DNA of 43,818 bases, taken from assembly GCA_036770365.1 (NCBI GenBank), contig DAIPJH010000016.1, positions 1-43,818 on the forward strand, read 5' to 3'. The position numbers and the translations under genes are program-made. The stretch is from DAIPJH01 sp036770365. Lineage in GTDB: Bacteria; Pseudomonadota; Alphaproteobacteria; Rickettsiales; UBA998. The notes beneath the pieces are model-generated. The model was not told the origin of the DNA and did no database searches. It worked only from the letters and a program-made list of their open reading frames with translations. This document shows positions 7,856 to 15,567 of this stretch, one piece after another (position 1 is the first letter of the stretch; each line of letters opens with the position of its first letter).

Positions 7856-8212
7856 ATGAATAGTGAAGCAGTAAAATTTGAACGTAGAAAAGCGCGCGTG
7901 CGTTATTCACTTCGTAAGAACGCAAAGGGGCGCGTGCGTCTTAGTGTGTTCCGCTCGGGCAAGCATATTTATGCTCAGCTGATTGATGATGCACAAGGTG
8001 CAACCGTTGCGGCTGCATCTAGCTTGGATAAAGAGTTGAAACTAAAATCAGGCTCAACCATTGCTGCTGCGCAAGCGGTTGGCAAATTGGTGGCTGAGCG
8101 TGCTAAAAAAGAAAAAGTTGATTTCATTGTGTTTGATCGTGGTGGTTATTTGTTTCATGGTCGCGTAAAAGCTTTGGCTGATGCTGCACGTGAAGCTGGT
8201 TTGGCATTTTAA
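7856..8212 (+). CDS. rplR: 50S ribosomal protein L18
   Basis: L18 binds 5S rRNA together with L5. The 118-residue product has a basic N-terminal arm (MNSEAVKFERRKARVRYSLRKNAKGRVRLSVFRSGKHIYAQLIDD) and ends in the family motif FDRGGYLFHGRVKALADAAREAGLAF. A ttaaggat ribosome binding site precedes the ATG. Confidence 0.97.
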   Translation: MNSEAVKFERRKARVRYSLRKNAKGRVRLSVFRSGKHIYAQLIDDAQGATVAAASSLDKELKLKSGSTIAAAQAVGKLVAERAKKEKVDFIVFDRGGYLFHGRVKALADAAREAGLAF

Positions 8213-8253
8213 TTGTAAGTAAACATAAGTTTAAAGAAGAACAGGGTAGCAGC

Positions 8254-8814
8254 ATGAGCAACGCAGCGCAGGCAGCAAGAGAAGAAAGCGAATTGGTTGA
8301 CCGTTTGGTACATATCAATCGCGTCGCCAAAGTAGTGAAGGGTGGCCGTCGTTTCGGCTTCGCTGCGCTTGTGGTGGTTGGTGATGGTAAGGGTCGTGTT
8401 GGTTATGGTAGCGGTAAGGCAAAAGAAGTGCCTGAGGCGATGCGCAAGGCGATTGATGATGCGAAAAAAAATATGATTCGTATTCCTCTTCGTGAAGCAC
8501 GTACACTGCATCATGATGTGCGCGGTCATTTCGGTGCGGGCAAAGTGATGCTTCGTTCTGCGCCTGCAGGTACGGGGATTATTGCTGGTGGTCCAATGCG
8601 CGCCGTGTTTGAAGCACTAGGCGTTCATGATGTGGTGGCAAAATCTATTGGCACGCAGAATCCGCATAACATGGTGAAAGCGACTTTTGATGCGCTTAAG
8701 TCTTTGCGCGCACCGCGTGATATTGCTGCAAAGCGTAGTATGAAAATTGGTGATGTGATTAGCCGCCGTGAAGGTGGTACGCATGTTGCTGCAAAGGAAG
8801 AGACTGCTGCGTAA
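8254..8814 (+). CDS. rpsE: 30S ribosomal protein S5
   Basis: S5 lies at the mRNA channel and influences decoding accuracy. The 186-residue protein contains the S5 double-stranded-RNA-binding signature LVDRLVHINRVAKVVKGGRRFGFAALVVVGDGKGRVGYGSGKAKEVPEA at residues ~10-60. The C-terminal domain has RSAPAGTGIIAGGPMRAVFEALGVHDVVAKSIGTQNPHNMVKATFDAL. Start is the ATG following an aggg site. The order rplR–rpsE–rpmD–rplO is canonical. Confidence 0.98.
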   Translation: MSNAAQAAREESELVDRLVHINRVAKVVKGGRRFGFAALVVVGDGKGRVGYGSGKAKEVPEAMRKAIDDAKKNMIRIPLREARTLHHDVRGHFGAGKVMLRSAPAGTGIIAGGPMRAVFEALGVHDVVAKSIGTQNPHNMVKATFDALKSLRAPRDIAAKRSMKIGDVISRREGGTHVAAKEETAA

Positions 8815-8836
8815 GCAGATGTAGGGAGTGAAGGCA

Positions 8837-9055
8837 ATGGCTGAAGCAAAGAAAAAAACGACGAAAAAAGCGGCCGCTACGGTGGTTGTAGAGCAAATCG
8901 GTAGCCCTATTGGTCGCCAGTCTTATCAGCGTGCGACATTGATTGGTCTTGGTTTGAACAAGCTGCATCGTCGTCGTGAGTTGGAGGATACTCCTTCTGT
9001 GCGTGGGATGATTCGTAGTGTTGCCCATTTAGTAAAAATTGTGGATGCTGCGTAG
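8837..9055 (+). CDS. rpmD: 50S ribosomal protein L30
   Basis: L30 is a small 50S protein. I use the ATG at 8837, eight bases after a gggag site, giving 72 residues. The core QIGSPIGRQSYQRATLIGLGLNKLHRRRELEDTPSVRGMIRSVAHLVKI is diagnostic. The N-terminus carries a Lys/Ala-rich extension of roughly a dozen residues (MAEAKKKTTKKAA) before the first strand, longer than in E. coli L30. A GTG at 8828 is in frame but less likely. Confidence 0.94.
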   Translation: MAEAKKKTTKKAAATVVVEQIGSPIGRQSYQRATLIGLGLNKLHRRRELEDTPSVRGMIRSVAHLVKIVDAA

Positions 9056-9085
9056 TTGCAGAGCTATCCGTGAGGAGATAAGATT

Positions 9086-9544
9086 ATGTTGTTGAACGAA
9101 ATTGCAGATAACTCAGGTGCGCGTAAACCGCGTATGCGTGTGGGTCGTGGTATTGGTTGTACCAAAGGCAAGACGTGTGGACGTGGTGTTAAAGGTCAAA
9201 AAGCACGTAATGGTGTGGCGATTAACGGTTTTGAGGGTGGCCAGATGCCTATCCACCGTCGCCTCCCTAAGCGTGGCTTTAACAACCATGCTCGTGTTGA
9301 GTTTAACGTGATTAATCTTCGTGATCTTCAAGCGGCAGTAGATTCTAAGAAGTTAGATGCTAAAGCATTGGTGAATCGCGAGGCATTGGTAAAAGCTGGT
9401 TTAGTGCGCTCAAATGCAGAAGGCATTAAGTTGCTTGGTGTTGGTGAGCTTTCCGCAAAATTGTCACTGGAAGTATGCAAAGCATCTGCTTCGGCGGTTG
9501 CCGCGGTGGAAAAAGCTGGTGGCAAAGTCACCGTTGCTGCATAA
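9086..9544 (+). CDS. rplO: 50S ribosomal protein L15
   Basis: L15 is a late 50S assembly protein. The 152-residue protein begins MLLNEIADNSGARKPRMRVGRGIG and contains the glycine-rich basic arm and GFEGGQMPIHRRLPKRGFNN signature. Where many homologues read GSGKGKTxGRG, this protein reads GCTKGKTCGRG, placing two cysteines seven residues apart. A C-terminal region with LLGVGELSAKLSLEVCKAS is typical. An aggaga site precedes the ATG. Confidence 0.96.
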   Translation: MLLNEIADNSGARKPRMRVGRGIGCTKGKTCGRGVKGQKARNGVAINGFEGGQMPIHRRLPKRGFNNHARVEFNVINLRDLQAAVDSKKLDAKALVNREALVKAGLVRSNAEGIKLLGVGELSAKLSLEVCKASASAVAAVEKAGGKVTVAA

Positions 9545-9591
9545 CAGTCACGATTTCCCTTAATGGTAATTTGATATAGAGTATATGTACT

Positions 9592-10932
9592 ATGACTTCA
9601 GCCGCTGAACGCCTTGCCGCTAATATGAATATGGGGGTGTTGGCGCGAGCGACTGAGCTCAAGCAACGCCTTTGGTTTGTGCTTGGTGCATTGATTGTGT
9701 ACCGTGTTGGTACTTATATTCCAATTCCTGGTATTGATCCCCATGTTCTTGCAGAAGTTTTTAAGCAGCATTCGCGTGGCGTGCTGGGTGTTTTCAATAT
9801 GTTCTCAGGTGGTGCGCTTGGTCGTATGACTATTTTCGCGCTTGCGATTATGCCCTATATTTCTGCGTCTATTATTATTCAAATGCTCACCATCGCTGTG
9901 CCACAACTAGCACAATTGAAGAAGGAAGGTGAAGCTGGGCGGCGTAAAATTAATCAATATACTCGCTACGGCACGGTTATCTTGGCGTTGGTTCAGGGTT
10001 ATGGAATTTCGCTAGGGTTGGAAAACATGAATGGTGCAGGCGGTGCTGTTGTGTTGATGCCAGGATTGATGTTTCGTGTTTCAACAGCGGTCACATTGAC
10101 TAGCGGCACAATGTTTCTTATGTGGCTTGGTGAGCAGATTACTGCGCGCGGTATTGGTAATGGTATTTCTTTAATTATTTTTTCTGGGATTGTTGCTGGT
10201 CTTCCAGGTGCTTTGTCAGGGATGTTTGAGCTTGGTCGTACAGGCGCGATGAGTACTATCACGATTTTAATGGTGATGATGATTGCGCTTGGTTTGATTG
10301 CGTTGATTGTTTTTGTTGAGCGTGCGCAGCGTCGTATCATCATTCAATATCCAAAACGTCAGGTGGGTAACAAACTTTTTGCTGGCGACTCGTCCCATTT
10401 GCCGCTTAAGCTGAATACTGCCGGTGTGATTCCTCCTATCTTTGCTTCTTCACTCTTGCTATTTCCATTGACGATTGCCAGCTTTAATGCGGGCAAAGGT
10501 CCTGAGTGGTTGTCGCTTATCACAACCTATCTTGCACATGGTCAACCACTCTATATTGTGGCGTATATTGCTATTATTTTATTCTTCTGCTTTTTCTATA
10601 CCTCGATTGTTTTCAATCCAGATGAGACCGCAGATAACTTAAAGAAGAATGGCGGTTTCGTTGCAGGGATTCGCCCAGGTAAGAATACAGCAGTCTATCT
10701 TGATTATGTCTTGACGCGTTTGACGGTGGTTGGTGGTGTTTATTTGGCACTGATCTGTACAGCCCCAGAGCTACTCGTTGCAAAATTTAATGTACCTTTT
10801 TATCTCGGTGGTACAAGCTTATTGATTGTGGTGAACGTGACGATGGATTTTGTTGGTCAAGTACAGTCGCATCTTTTTGCCCATCAGTATGAGGGGCTGA
10901 TTAAAAAAGCAAAATTGCATAGCAGGAGATAA
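9592..10932 (+). CDS. secY: Protein translocase subunit SecY
   Basis: SecY is the channel of the SecYEG translocon in the inner membrane. The 446-residue protein has ten hydrophobic segments in the expected order, an N-terminal cytoplasmic stretch ending ELKQRLWFVLGALIVYRVGTYIPIPGID, then SGGALGRMTIFALAIMPYISASIIIQML (plug and TM2 region) and the cytoplasmic loop VERAQRRIIIQYPKRQVGNK. The ribosome binding site is weak. It is followed by adk after one base. SecE is encoded at the other end of this window on the opposite strand. Confidence 0.98.
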   Translation: MTSAAERLAANMNMGVLARATELKQRLWFVLGALIVYRVGTYIPIPGIDPHVLAEVFKQHSRGVLGVFNMFSGGALGRMTIFALAIMPYISASIIIQMLTIAVPQLAQLKKEGEAGRRKINQYTRYGTVILALVQGYGISLGLENMNGAGGAVVLMPGLMFRVSTAVTLTSGTMFLMWLGEQITARGIGNGISLIIFSGIVAGLPGALSGMFELGRTGAMSTITILMVMMIALGLIALIVFVERAQRRIIIQYPKRQVGNKLFAGDSSHLPLKLNTAGVIPPIFASSLLLFPLTIASFNAGKGPEWLSLITTYLAHGQPLYIVAYIAIILFFCFFYTSIVFNPDETADNLKKNGGFVAGIRPGKNTAVYLDYVLTRLTVVGGVYLALICTAPELLVAKFNVPFYLGGTSLLIVVNVTMDFVGQVQSHLFAHQYEGLIKKAKLHSRR

Positions 10933-10933
10933 T

Positions 10934-11581
10934 ATGAACCTTATTCTTCTTGGCCCTCCTGGTTGTGGTAAGGGTACGCAGGCTTCTGTGTTGGCGGATG
11001 CTTATGAGCTTGCAAAGCTTTCTACGGGTGACATGCTGCGTGAAGCGGTGGCGTCTGGCAGTGAGATGGGTAAGCGTGTGCAAGGTATTATGTCGTCTGG
11101 CGCACTCGTGGATGATGCAACGATGATTGATTTGATCAAAGATCGTATTGCGCAGGCAGATTGTGCGTCTGGATTTATTCTTGATGGGTTTCCTCGTACG
11201 GTGGCGCAAGCGGAAGCGTTGGATGTGATGTTGTCCGAGGTGAATAAATCATTGAGCGCAGTGATTGAACTCAAGGTGGATGATGCTGCTTTGGTTGAGC
11301 GTATTACAGGGCGTTATGCTTGCGCGAAGTGTGGAGAAGGTTATCACGATAGTTTCAAGAAGCCTTTAAAAGAAGGTGTCTGTGATAAATGTGGTAGTGG
11401 TGAATTTTCTCGTCGTGCAGATGATAATCGTGATACCGTTGCAAAACGTGTGGCTGCCTATCATAGTCAGACTGCACCACTACTACCTTACTATACGCAG
11501 AAGAAAATTTTGTCCTCTGTGGATGGTATGGCGGAGATTGATGTCGTACAGACACAGATAAAACAAATTCTTGTTAAGTAA
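10934..11581 (+). CDS. adk: Adenylate kinase, zinc-binding LID form
   Basis: Adenylate kinase interconverts AMP, ATP and ADP. The 215-residue enzyme has the P-loop GPPGCGKGT at residues 7-15, STGDMLR (AMP site) at 30-36 and DGFPRT at 84-89. The long LID carries four cysteines, Cys130 and Cys133 (CAKC) and Cys150 and Cys153 (CDKC), a classic structural zinc site. Enterobacterial Adk lacks this site but it is common in alphaproteobacteria and Gram-positives. It follows secY by one base, the usual spc operon position. Confidence 0.97.
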   Translation: MNLILLGPPGCGKGTQASVLADAYELAKLSTGDMLREAVASGSEMGKRVQGIMSSGALVDDATMIDLIKDRIAQADCASGFILDGFPRTVAQAEALDVMLSEVNKSLSAVIELKVDDAALVERITGRYACAKCGEGYHDSFKKPLKEGVCDKCGSGEFSRRADDNRDTVAKRVAAYHSQTAPLLPYYTQKKILSSVDGMAEIDVVQTQIKQILVK

Positions 11582-11585
11582 ACTG

Positions 11586-11613
11586 TTGACTTGCACTTTA
11601 ATCTTCGTATGAT
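11586..11613 (+). promoter_or_regulatory. Candidate sigma-70 promoter for the alpha operon
   Basis: Just after the adk stop, TTGACT (11586-11591) and TATGAT (11608-11613) are separated by 16 bases, each matching the -35 and -10 consensus at five of six positions. Transcription would begin near 11620, giving a leader of about 100 bases before the rpsM GTG. This fits separate transcription of rpsM-rpsK-rpoA-rplQ. Assignment is by consensus only. Confidence 0.55.
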
Positions 11614-11716
11614 GCGTCCTCTTTGCCGTCGTGGCGGGGGTCGTTATCGACTAAAAAATAAATAGATGCCCCTCGCGGGCGCAAGCAAATGTAACCATTA
11701 ATTAAGGGGTAGATCT

Positions 11717-12085
11717 GTGGCTCGTATCGCCGGGGTGAACATTCCAAGTGCAAAGTGTGTAGAAATCGCACTCACTTATATCCATGGAATTGGACGTATT
11801 AGATCTGTTGAGATCTGCAATAAAGCAGGCTTGGCTTTGGATAAGCGTGTACATCAATTAACAGAAGCTGAGGTGACTCGTCTTCGTGAGATTATTGATG
11901 CTGACTATACGGTTGAAGGCGAACTTCGTCGTGAAGTGGGCATGAACATCAAGCGTCTGATGGATCTTGGTTGCTATCGCGGTTTGCGTCATCGTCGCCG
12001 TCTGCCTGTGCGCGGTCAACGTACACATACCAATGCGCGTACGCGTAAAGGTAAAGCAGTGGCTATCGCTGGTAAAAAGAAATAA
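11717..12085 (+). CDS. rpsM: 30S ribosomal protein S13
   Basis: S13 forms bridge contacts with the 50S subunit and touches the P-site tRNA. The 122-residue protein starts from GTG at 11717 (MARIAGVNIPSAKCVEIALTYIHGIGR) behind an aagggg site. It contains the helix-two-turns-helix region and the signature YRGLRHRRRLPVRGQRTHTNARTRKG, ending AIAGKKK. First gene of the alpha operon, separated from adk by 135 bases that contain a promoter candidate. Confidence 0.97.
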   Translation: MARIAGVNIPSAKCVEIALTYIHGIGRIRSVEICNKAGLALDKRVHQLTEAEVTRLREIIDADYTVEGELRREVGMNIKRLMDLGCYRGLRHRRRLPVRGQRTHTNARTRKGKAVAIAGKKK

Positions 12086-12103
12086 TAGGATTTGAGGCAA
12101 GTA

Positions 12104-12493
12104 ATGGCTAAAGATACAGCACGAGTTAAGAAGCGCGAACGTAAGAACATAGCAATTGGTATTGCGCATGTGAATGCTTCTTTCAATAACACGATCATCA
12201 CCATCACCGATACCAATGGTAACGCAGTGTCTTGGTCTTCTTCGGGTTGCCATGGGTTTAAAGGTTCTCGCAAGGCGACTCCTTATGCGGCACAGGTGAC
12301 AGCGGAAGATGCTGGTCGCAAAGCAGCAGAACATGGCATGAAAACCGTTGAAGTGCGTGTGAAAGGTCCTGGTAGTGGACGCGAGTCTGCGCTTCGTGCG
12401 CTTCAGTCTGTGGGTTTCACCATTACGTCGATTAAAGATGTAACGCCTGTTCCTCACAATGGTTGCCGTCCACCAAAACGCCGTCGCGTGTAA
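12104..12493 (+). CDS. rpsK: 30S ribosomal protein S11
   Basis: S11 lies on the 30S platform near the E site. The ATG at 12104, six bases after a gagg site, gives 129 residues (MAKDTARVKKRERKNIAIGIAHVNASFNNTIITITD). An in-frame TTG upstream is not used in my model. The block GPGSGRESALRALQSVGFTITSIKDVTPVPHNGCRPPKRRRV is the invariant S11 end. Confidence 0.97.
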   Translation: MAKDTARVKKRERKNIAIGIAHVNASFNNTIITITDTNGNAVSWSSSGCHGFKGSRKATPYAAQVTAEDAGRKAAEHGMKTVEVRVKGPGSGRESALRALQSVGFTITSIKDVTPVPHNGCRPPKRRRV

Positions 12494-12549
12494 TTCGGGC
12501 TTTGGTTATTTTGGTTTTTTAAAAGAAATTATCTGGCAAAGGTAAAACT

Positions 12550-13572
12550 ATGAGCATGTTGAATCGCAACTGGCAAGAAATGATTAAGCCTAAGAAGCTT
12601 GATGTGAACCATAAGGGTGTCGCTAGCAATCGTGCTGTCATCGTGGCGGAGCCGCTTGAGCGTGGTTTCGGTAATACACTGGGTGTTGCGCTTCGTCGCG
12701 TGCTTTTATCTTCTTTGCAAGGTGCTGCGGTGACGAACATTAAGATTGATGGTGTGTTGCACGAGTTCTCTGCGGTTGCTGGTGTGCGTGAAGATGTCAC
12801 GAATATCATCTTAAATATTAAAGAATTGAAGCTTCGTGCGCATTCTGAAGGGCGCAAGCGCATGGTGTTGCGTGCTGAAGGTCCGGGTGAGGTGCGCGCA
12901 TCTGCGATTGAGACCTCTGCGGAAGTGGATGTTATTAATAAAGACCTCGTGATTTGTACGCTGGATAAGGGTGCAAAAGTCAATATGGAATTTATTGTTG
13001 AGACGGGCAAAGGATATGTTCCTGCGTCGCAAAATCGTCAGGAAGATGCACCAATTGGTTTGATTCCTGTTGATGCGATTTTCAGCCCTGTTCTTAATGT
13101 ATCTTACAAAGTGGAGCATGCGCGTGTAGGTCAGGTGACTGACTATGACAAGTTGATTTTAGAAGTTGAAACCGATGGTTCAGTGACACCTGAAGATGCT
13201 GTGGCTTTGTCTGCGCGTATTCTTCAAGATCAGCTGCGTTTGTTTGTCAATTTTGAAGATGAGCCTGAGCATAAAGAGCGTGGTGAGCGTGCGGATCTTC
13301 CGTTCAGCCCATATTTGCTCAAGAAAGTGGATGAGCTTGAGCTTTCTGTGCGTTCTGCGAATTGCCTGAAAAACGATAACATTGTTTATATTGGTGATTT
13401 GGTACTCAAAACAGAAAGCGAAATGCTGAAAACCCCGAACTTCGGCCGTAAGTCTCTCAATGAGATTAAAGAAGTGCTTTCTAGCATGGGGCTTCGTTTT
13501 GGTATGGAAGTTAAGGAATGGCCGCCAGAGAACATTGAAGATTTGGCTCGTCGTTTTGAAGACCCATTTTGA
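12550..13572 (+). CDS. rpoA: RNA polymerase alpha subunit
   Basis: Alpha dimerises to nucleate RNA polymerase assembly, and its C-terminal domain contacts upstream DNA and activators. The 340-residue protein has the N-terminal domain (residues ~1-235, with EPLERGFGNTLGVALRRVLLSSLQGAAVT) and a linker rich in charged residues. The helix-hairpin-helix C-terminal domain (~255-325) reads RSANCLKNDNIVYIGDLV...NFGRKSLNEIKEVLSSMGLRFGM. A second ATG two codons in is an alternative start. Its partners rpoB and rpoC are on the opposite strand of this window. Confidence 0.98.
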   Translation: MSMLNRNWQEMIKPKKLDVNHKGVASNRAVIVAEPLERGFGNTLGVALRRVLLSSLQGAAVTNIKIDGVLHEFSAVAGVREDVTNIILNIKELKLRAHSEGRKRMVLRAEGPGEVRASAIETSAEVDVINKDLVICTLDKGAKVNMEFIVETGKGYVPASQNRQEDAPIGLIPVDAIFSPVLNVSYKVEHARVGQVTDYDKLILEVETDGSVTPEDAVALSARILQDQLRLFVNFEDEPEHKERGERADLPFSPYLLKKVDELELSVRSANCLKNDNIVYIGDLVLKTESEMLKTPNFGRKSLNEIKEVLSSMGLRFGMEVKEWPPENIEDLARRFEDPF

Positions 13573-13618
13573 TAGTAAAAGATTAGTTTGATATAAGAAG
13601 AAATAATAGGAGACGATG

Positions 13619-14038
13619 ATGCGTCACGGTATGAGCGGCAGAAAGTTAAACAGAACAAGTTCACATCGCAAAGCGATGTTTGCGAACATGGCAGCTGCCT
13701 TGATTAAGCATGAGCAAATTTCAACTACATTGCCGAAAGCAAAAGAGCTTCGTCCTTACGTTGAAAAACTTATCACTATGGGTAAAAAAGGTGATTTGGC
13801 TGCTCGTCGTCAGGCGATTGCGCAAATGCGTGATAAAGACCAAGTTGAAAAACTTTTTGCCGTGCTTGCACCACGTTACAAAGAGCGTCAGGGTGGTTAT
13901 ATCCGTGTGCTTAAAGCTGGTTTCCGTTATGGTGATAATGCCCCGATGGCGATCATTGAGTTCGTTGAGCGCGATGTGACCGCGAAAGGCAAAGATTCAG
14001 GCCCAGTTTACTCTGCTGATGAGTCTGAAGCAGCGTAA
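13619..14038 (+). CDS. rplQ: 50S ribosomal protein L17
   Basis: L17 lies near the tunnel exit. I choose the second of two adjacent ATG codons (13619, MRHGMSGRKLNRTSSHRKAMFANMAAALIKHEQ), since it gives the canonical N-terminus and a six-base spacing from aggag. The 139-residue protein contains the LRPYVEKLIT motif and ends in an acidic alphaproteobacterial-type tail. It closes the alpha operon and is followed by a strong terminator. Confidence 0.97.
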   Translation: MRHGMSGRKLNRTSSHRKAMFANMAAALIKHEQISTTLPKAKELRPYVEKLITMGKKGDLAARRQAIAQMRDKDQVEKLFAVLAPRYKERQGGYIRVLKAGFRYGDNAPMAIIEFVERDVTAKGKDSGPVYSADESEAA

Positions 14039-14060
14039 ACTTTGCTGATAAAGTATTATA

Positions 14061-14096
14061 AAAAGGCGATCACTGAGTGGTCGCCTTTTTTGTTTT
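14061..14096 (+). terminator. Rho-independent terminator after rplQ
   Basis: AAAAGGCGATCA pairs with TGGTCGCCTTTT around a short loop and is followed by a run of six or more T, beginning 23 bases after the rplQ stop. It ends the S10–spc–alpha series. Confidence 0.88.
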
Positions 14097-14117
14097 TGGT
14101 ATCTGGTAAAGTTCAGC

Positions 14118-14145
14118 TTGCTATCCCATATAAGCAGAGTATTTT
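14118..14145 (+). promoter_or_regulatory. Weak promoter candidate upstream of the HtrA-type protease gene
   Basis: TTGCTA (14118-14123) and TATTTT (14140-14145) are 16 bases apart, between the rplQ terminator and the protease ATG at 14170. Four of six bases match at each hexamer. A promoter is required somewhere here because a terminator lies upstream, but the match is weak and a stress-sigma promoter would not be excluded. Confidence 0.25.
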
Positions 14146-14169
14146 CGACGGATAACATATGAGGAATCT

Positions 14170-15567
14170 ATGCGCCCATTATTGTCTTTTTTAGTCATTG
14201 TGCTGGTTTATTTCTCTGTTACTTCTGCTTTTGCACAAGAAGCGGCTGTGCCAGAGTCTAAAACGCAAATTCAGTTGAGTTACGCGCCAGTGGTCAAGAG
14301 AGTCGCGCCTGCGGTGGTAAATATCTATACTAAGCGCGTGGTGAAAGAACGTGTGTCGCCGTTTATGGGTGACCCATTTTTTGATTCGTTTATGGGTGGT
14401 TCAGGGTTGACGCGTGAACGCGTGGTGCGTTCGCTTGGTTCGGGTGTGATTGTTGATGCGAAGGGTAGTGTAATTACTAGCAATCATGTCATTGAGGGCA
14501 GTGATGCGATTATGGTCGTACTTGCAGACGGACGTGAGTTCAAGGCAACGGTTGAGAATGCAGATAAAGGGGTGGATTTAGCGTTGCTGAAGCTTGAGGA
14601 GGTGAAAAAAGATCTGCCTTTTTTAAGTTTGCGTGATTCAGATACGTTAGAGGTCGGGGATTTGGTGCTTGCACTTGGCAATCCATTTGGGGTTGGGCAG
14701 ACGGTCACAAGTGGGATTGTTTCTGCGCTAGCGCGTTCGGCGGCGGGAATTTCTGATTATGGTTTTTTCATTCAAACGGATGCGGCGATTAATCCAGGGA
14801 ATTCAGGTGGTGCGCTGGTCGATATGGATGGCAAGCTGGTTGGTATCAACACCGCGATTTATTCTAAATCTGGTGGTTCGATTGGCATTGGCTTTGCGAT
14901 TCCTTCTGCGATGGTTACCGCTTTTATGCGCGGGAGTCCGCATGGCGGCGGCTTGGTTCGTCCATGGCTTGGCGCGAGCTATCAGGAAATGACCTCTGAG
15001 ATGGCGCAGGCAATGGGCAGTGATACGCAGCGCGGTGCATTGATACGCGATGTGTTTGACGACAGCCCTGCGCAAGCAGCAGGGCTTAAATCAGGTGATA
15101 TTATCACGGCAGTTGCGGGCGTAAAAATATCCTCTGTGCAGGATTTGAAGTTTCGCTTGGCGATTGCAGAAATAGATAAGCCGCTGAGTATGGTTTATCT
15201 GCGCGCAGGTCAGGAGCATGAAACGGAAGTGATGCCAACATTGCCACCGGAGAAGCCCGCGGCTGATAAGCGTTTACTTAAAGGTAATTCGCCGCTTATG
15301 GGTCTAATCGTGGCGAATCTTTCTCCGCGTTTGGCGATGCAGTTAAATAAGGATGTGAACAAACAAGGTGTGATTGTGGTGGAAGACAAAGTAGATGCAG
15401 GACAAAGTCGCTATGGCGTGAATGTTGGAGATATTATTTTAGCGGTGAATAATGTCAAAGTGACATCCAGTAAACAGCTTGATGCACTTACAAAATCAGG
15501 TGCAAGAGCATGGCAGATTACGTTTGCTCGGGGTGAGCAGGTGATGAATCTGCGGGTTGTGCCATAA
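14170..15567 (+). CDS. degP: Periplasmic HtrA/DegP-type serine protease
   Basis: This is an S1C-family protease/chaperone that handles misfolded envelope proteins. The 465-residue product has a signal peptide (hydrophobic to about residue 20, likely cleavage after AFA-Q). The trypsin-like domain has catalytic His106 (SNHV), Asp136 (VDLALL) and Ser212 (GNSGG). Two PDZ domains follow, at about 260-350 and 375-460. The ATG follows a gagga site. It lies downstream of rplQ and its stop overlaps the rarA start (TAATG). DegP, DegQ and MucD cannot be separated by sequence alone, so the symbol marks the family. Confidence 0.93.
   Translation: MRPLLSFLVIVLVYFSVTSAFAQEAAVPESKTQIQLSYAPVVKRVAPAVVNIYTKRVVKERVSPFMGDPFFDSFMGGSGLTRERVVRSLGSGVIVDAKGSVITSNHVIEGSDAIMVVLADGREFKATVENADKGVDLALLKLEEVKKDLPFLSLRDSDTLEVGDLVLALGNPFGVGQTVTSGIVSALARSAAGISDYGFFIQTDAAINPGNSGGALVDMDGKLVGINTAIYSKSGGSIGIGFAIPSAMVTAFMRGSPHGGGLVRPWLGASYQEMTSEMAQAMGSDTQRGALIRDVFDDSPAQAAGLKSGDIITAVAGVKISSVQDLKFRLAIAEIDKPLSMVYLRAGQEHETEVMPTLPPEKPAADKRLLKGNSPLMGLIVANLSPRLAMQLNKDVNKQGVIVVEDKVDAGQSRYGVNVGDIILAVNNVKVTSSKQLDALTKSGARAWQITFARGEQVMNLRVVP

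Noticed and set aside
11858..12457. 199-codon minus-strand open frame opposite rpsM and rpsK
   Set aside because: It lies fully antisense to two certain ribosomal protein genes; its His/Thr/Arg-rich translation is what antisense reading of such codon-biased genes gives, and it has no recognisable domain.
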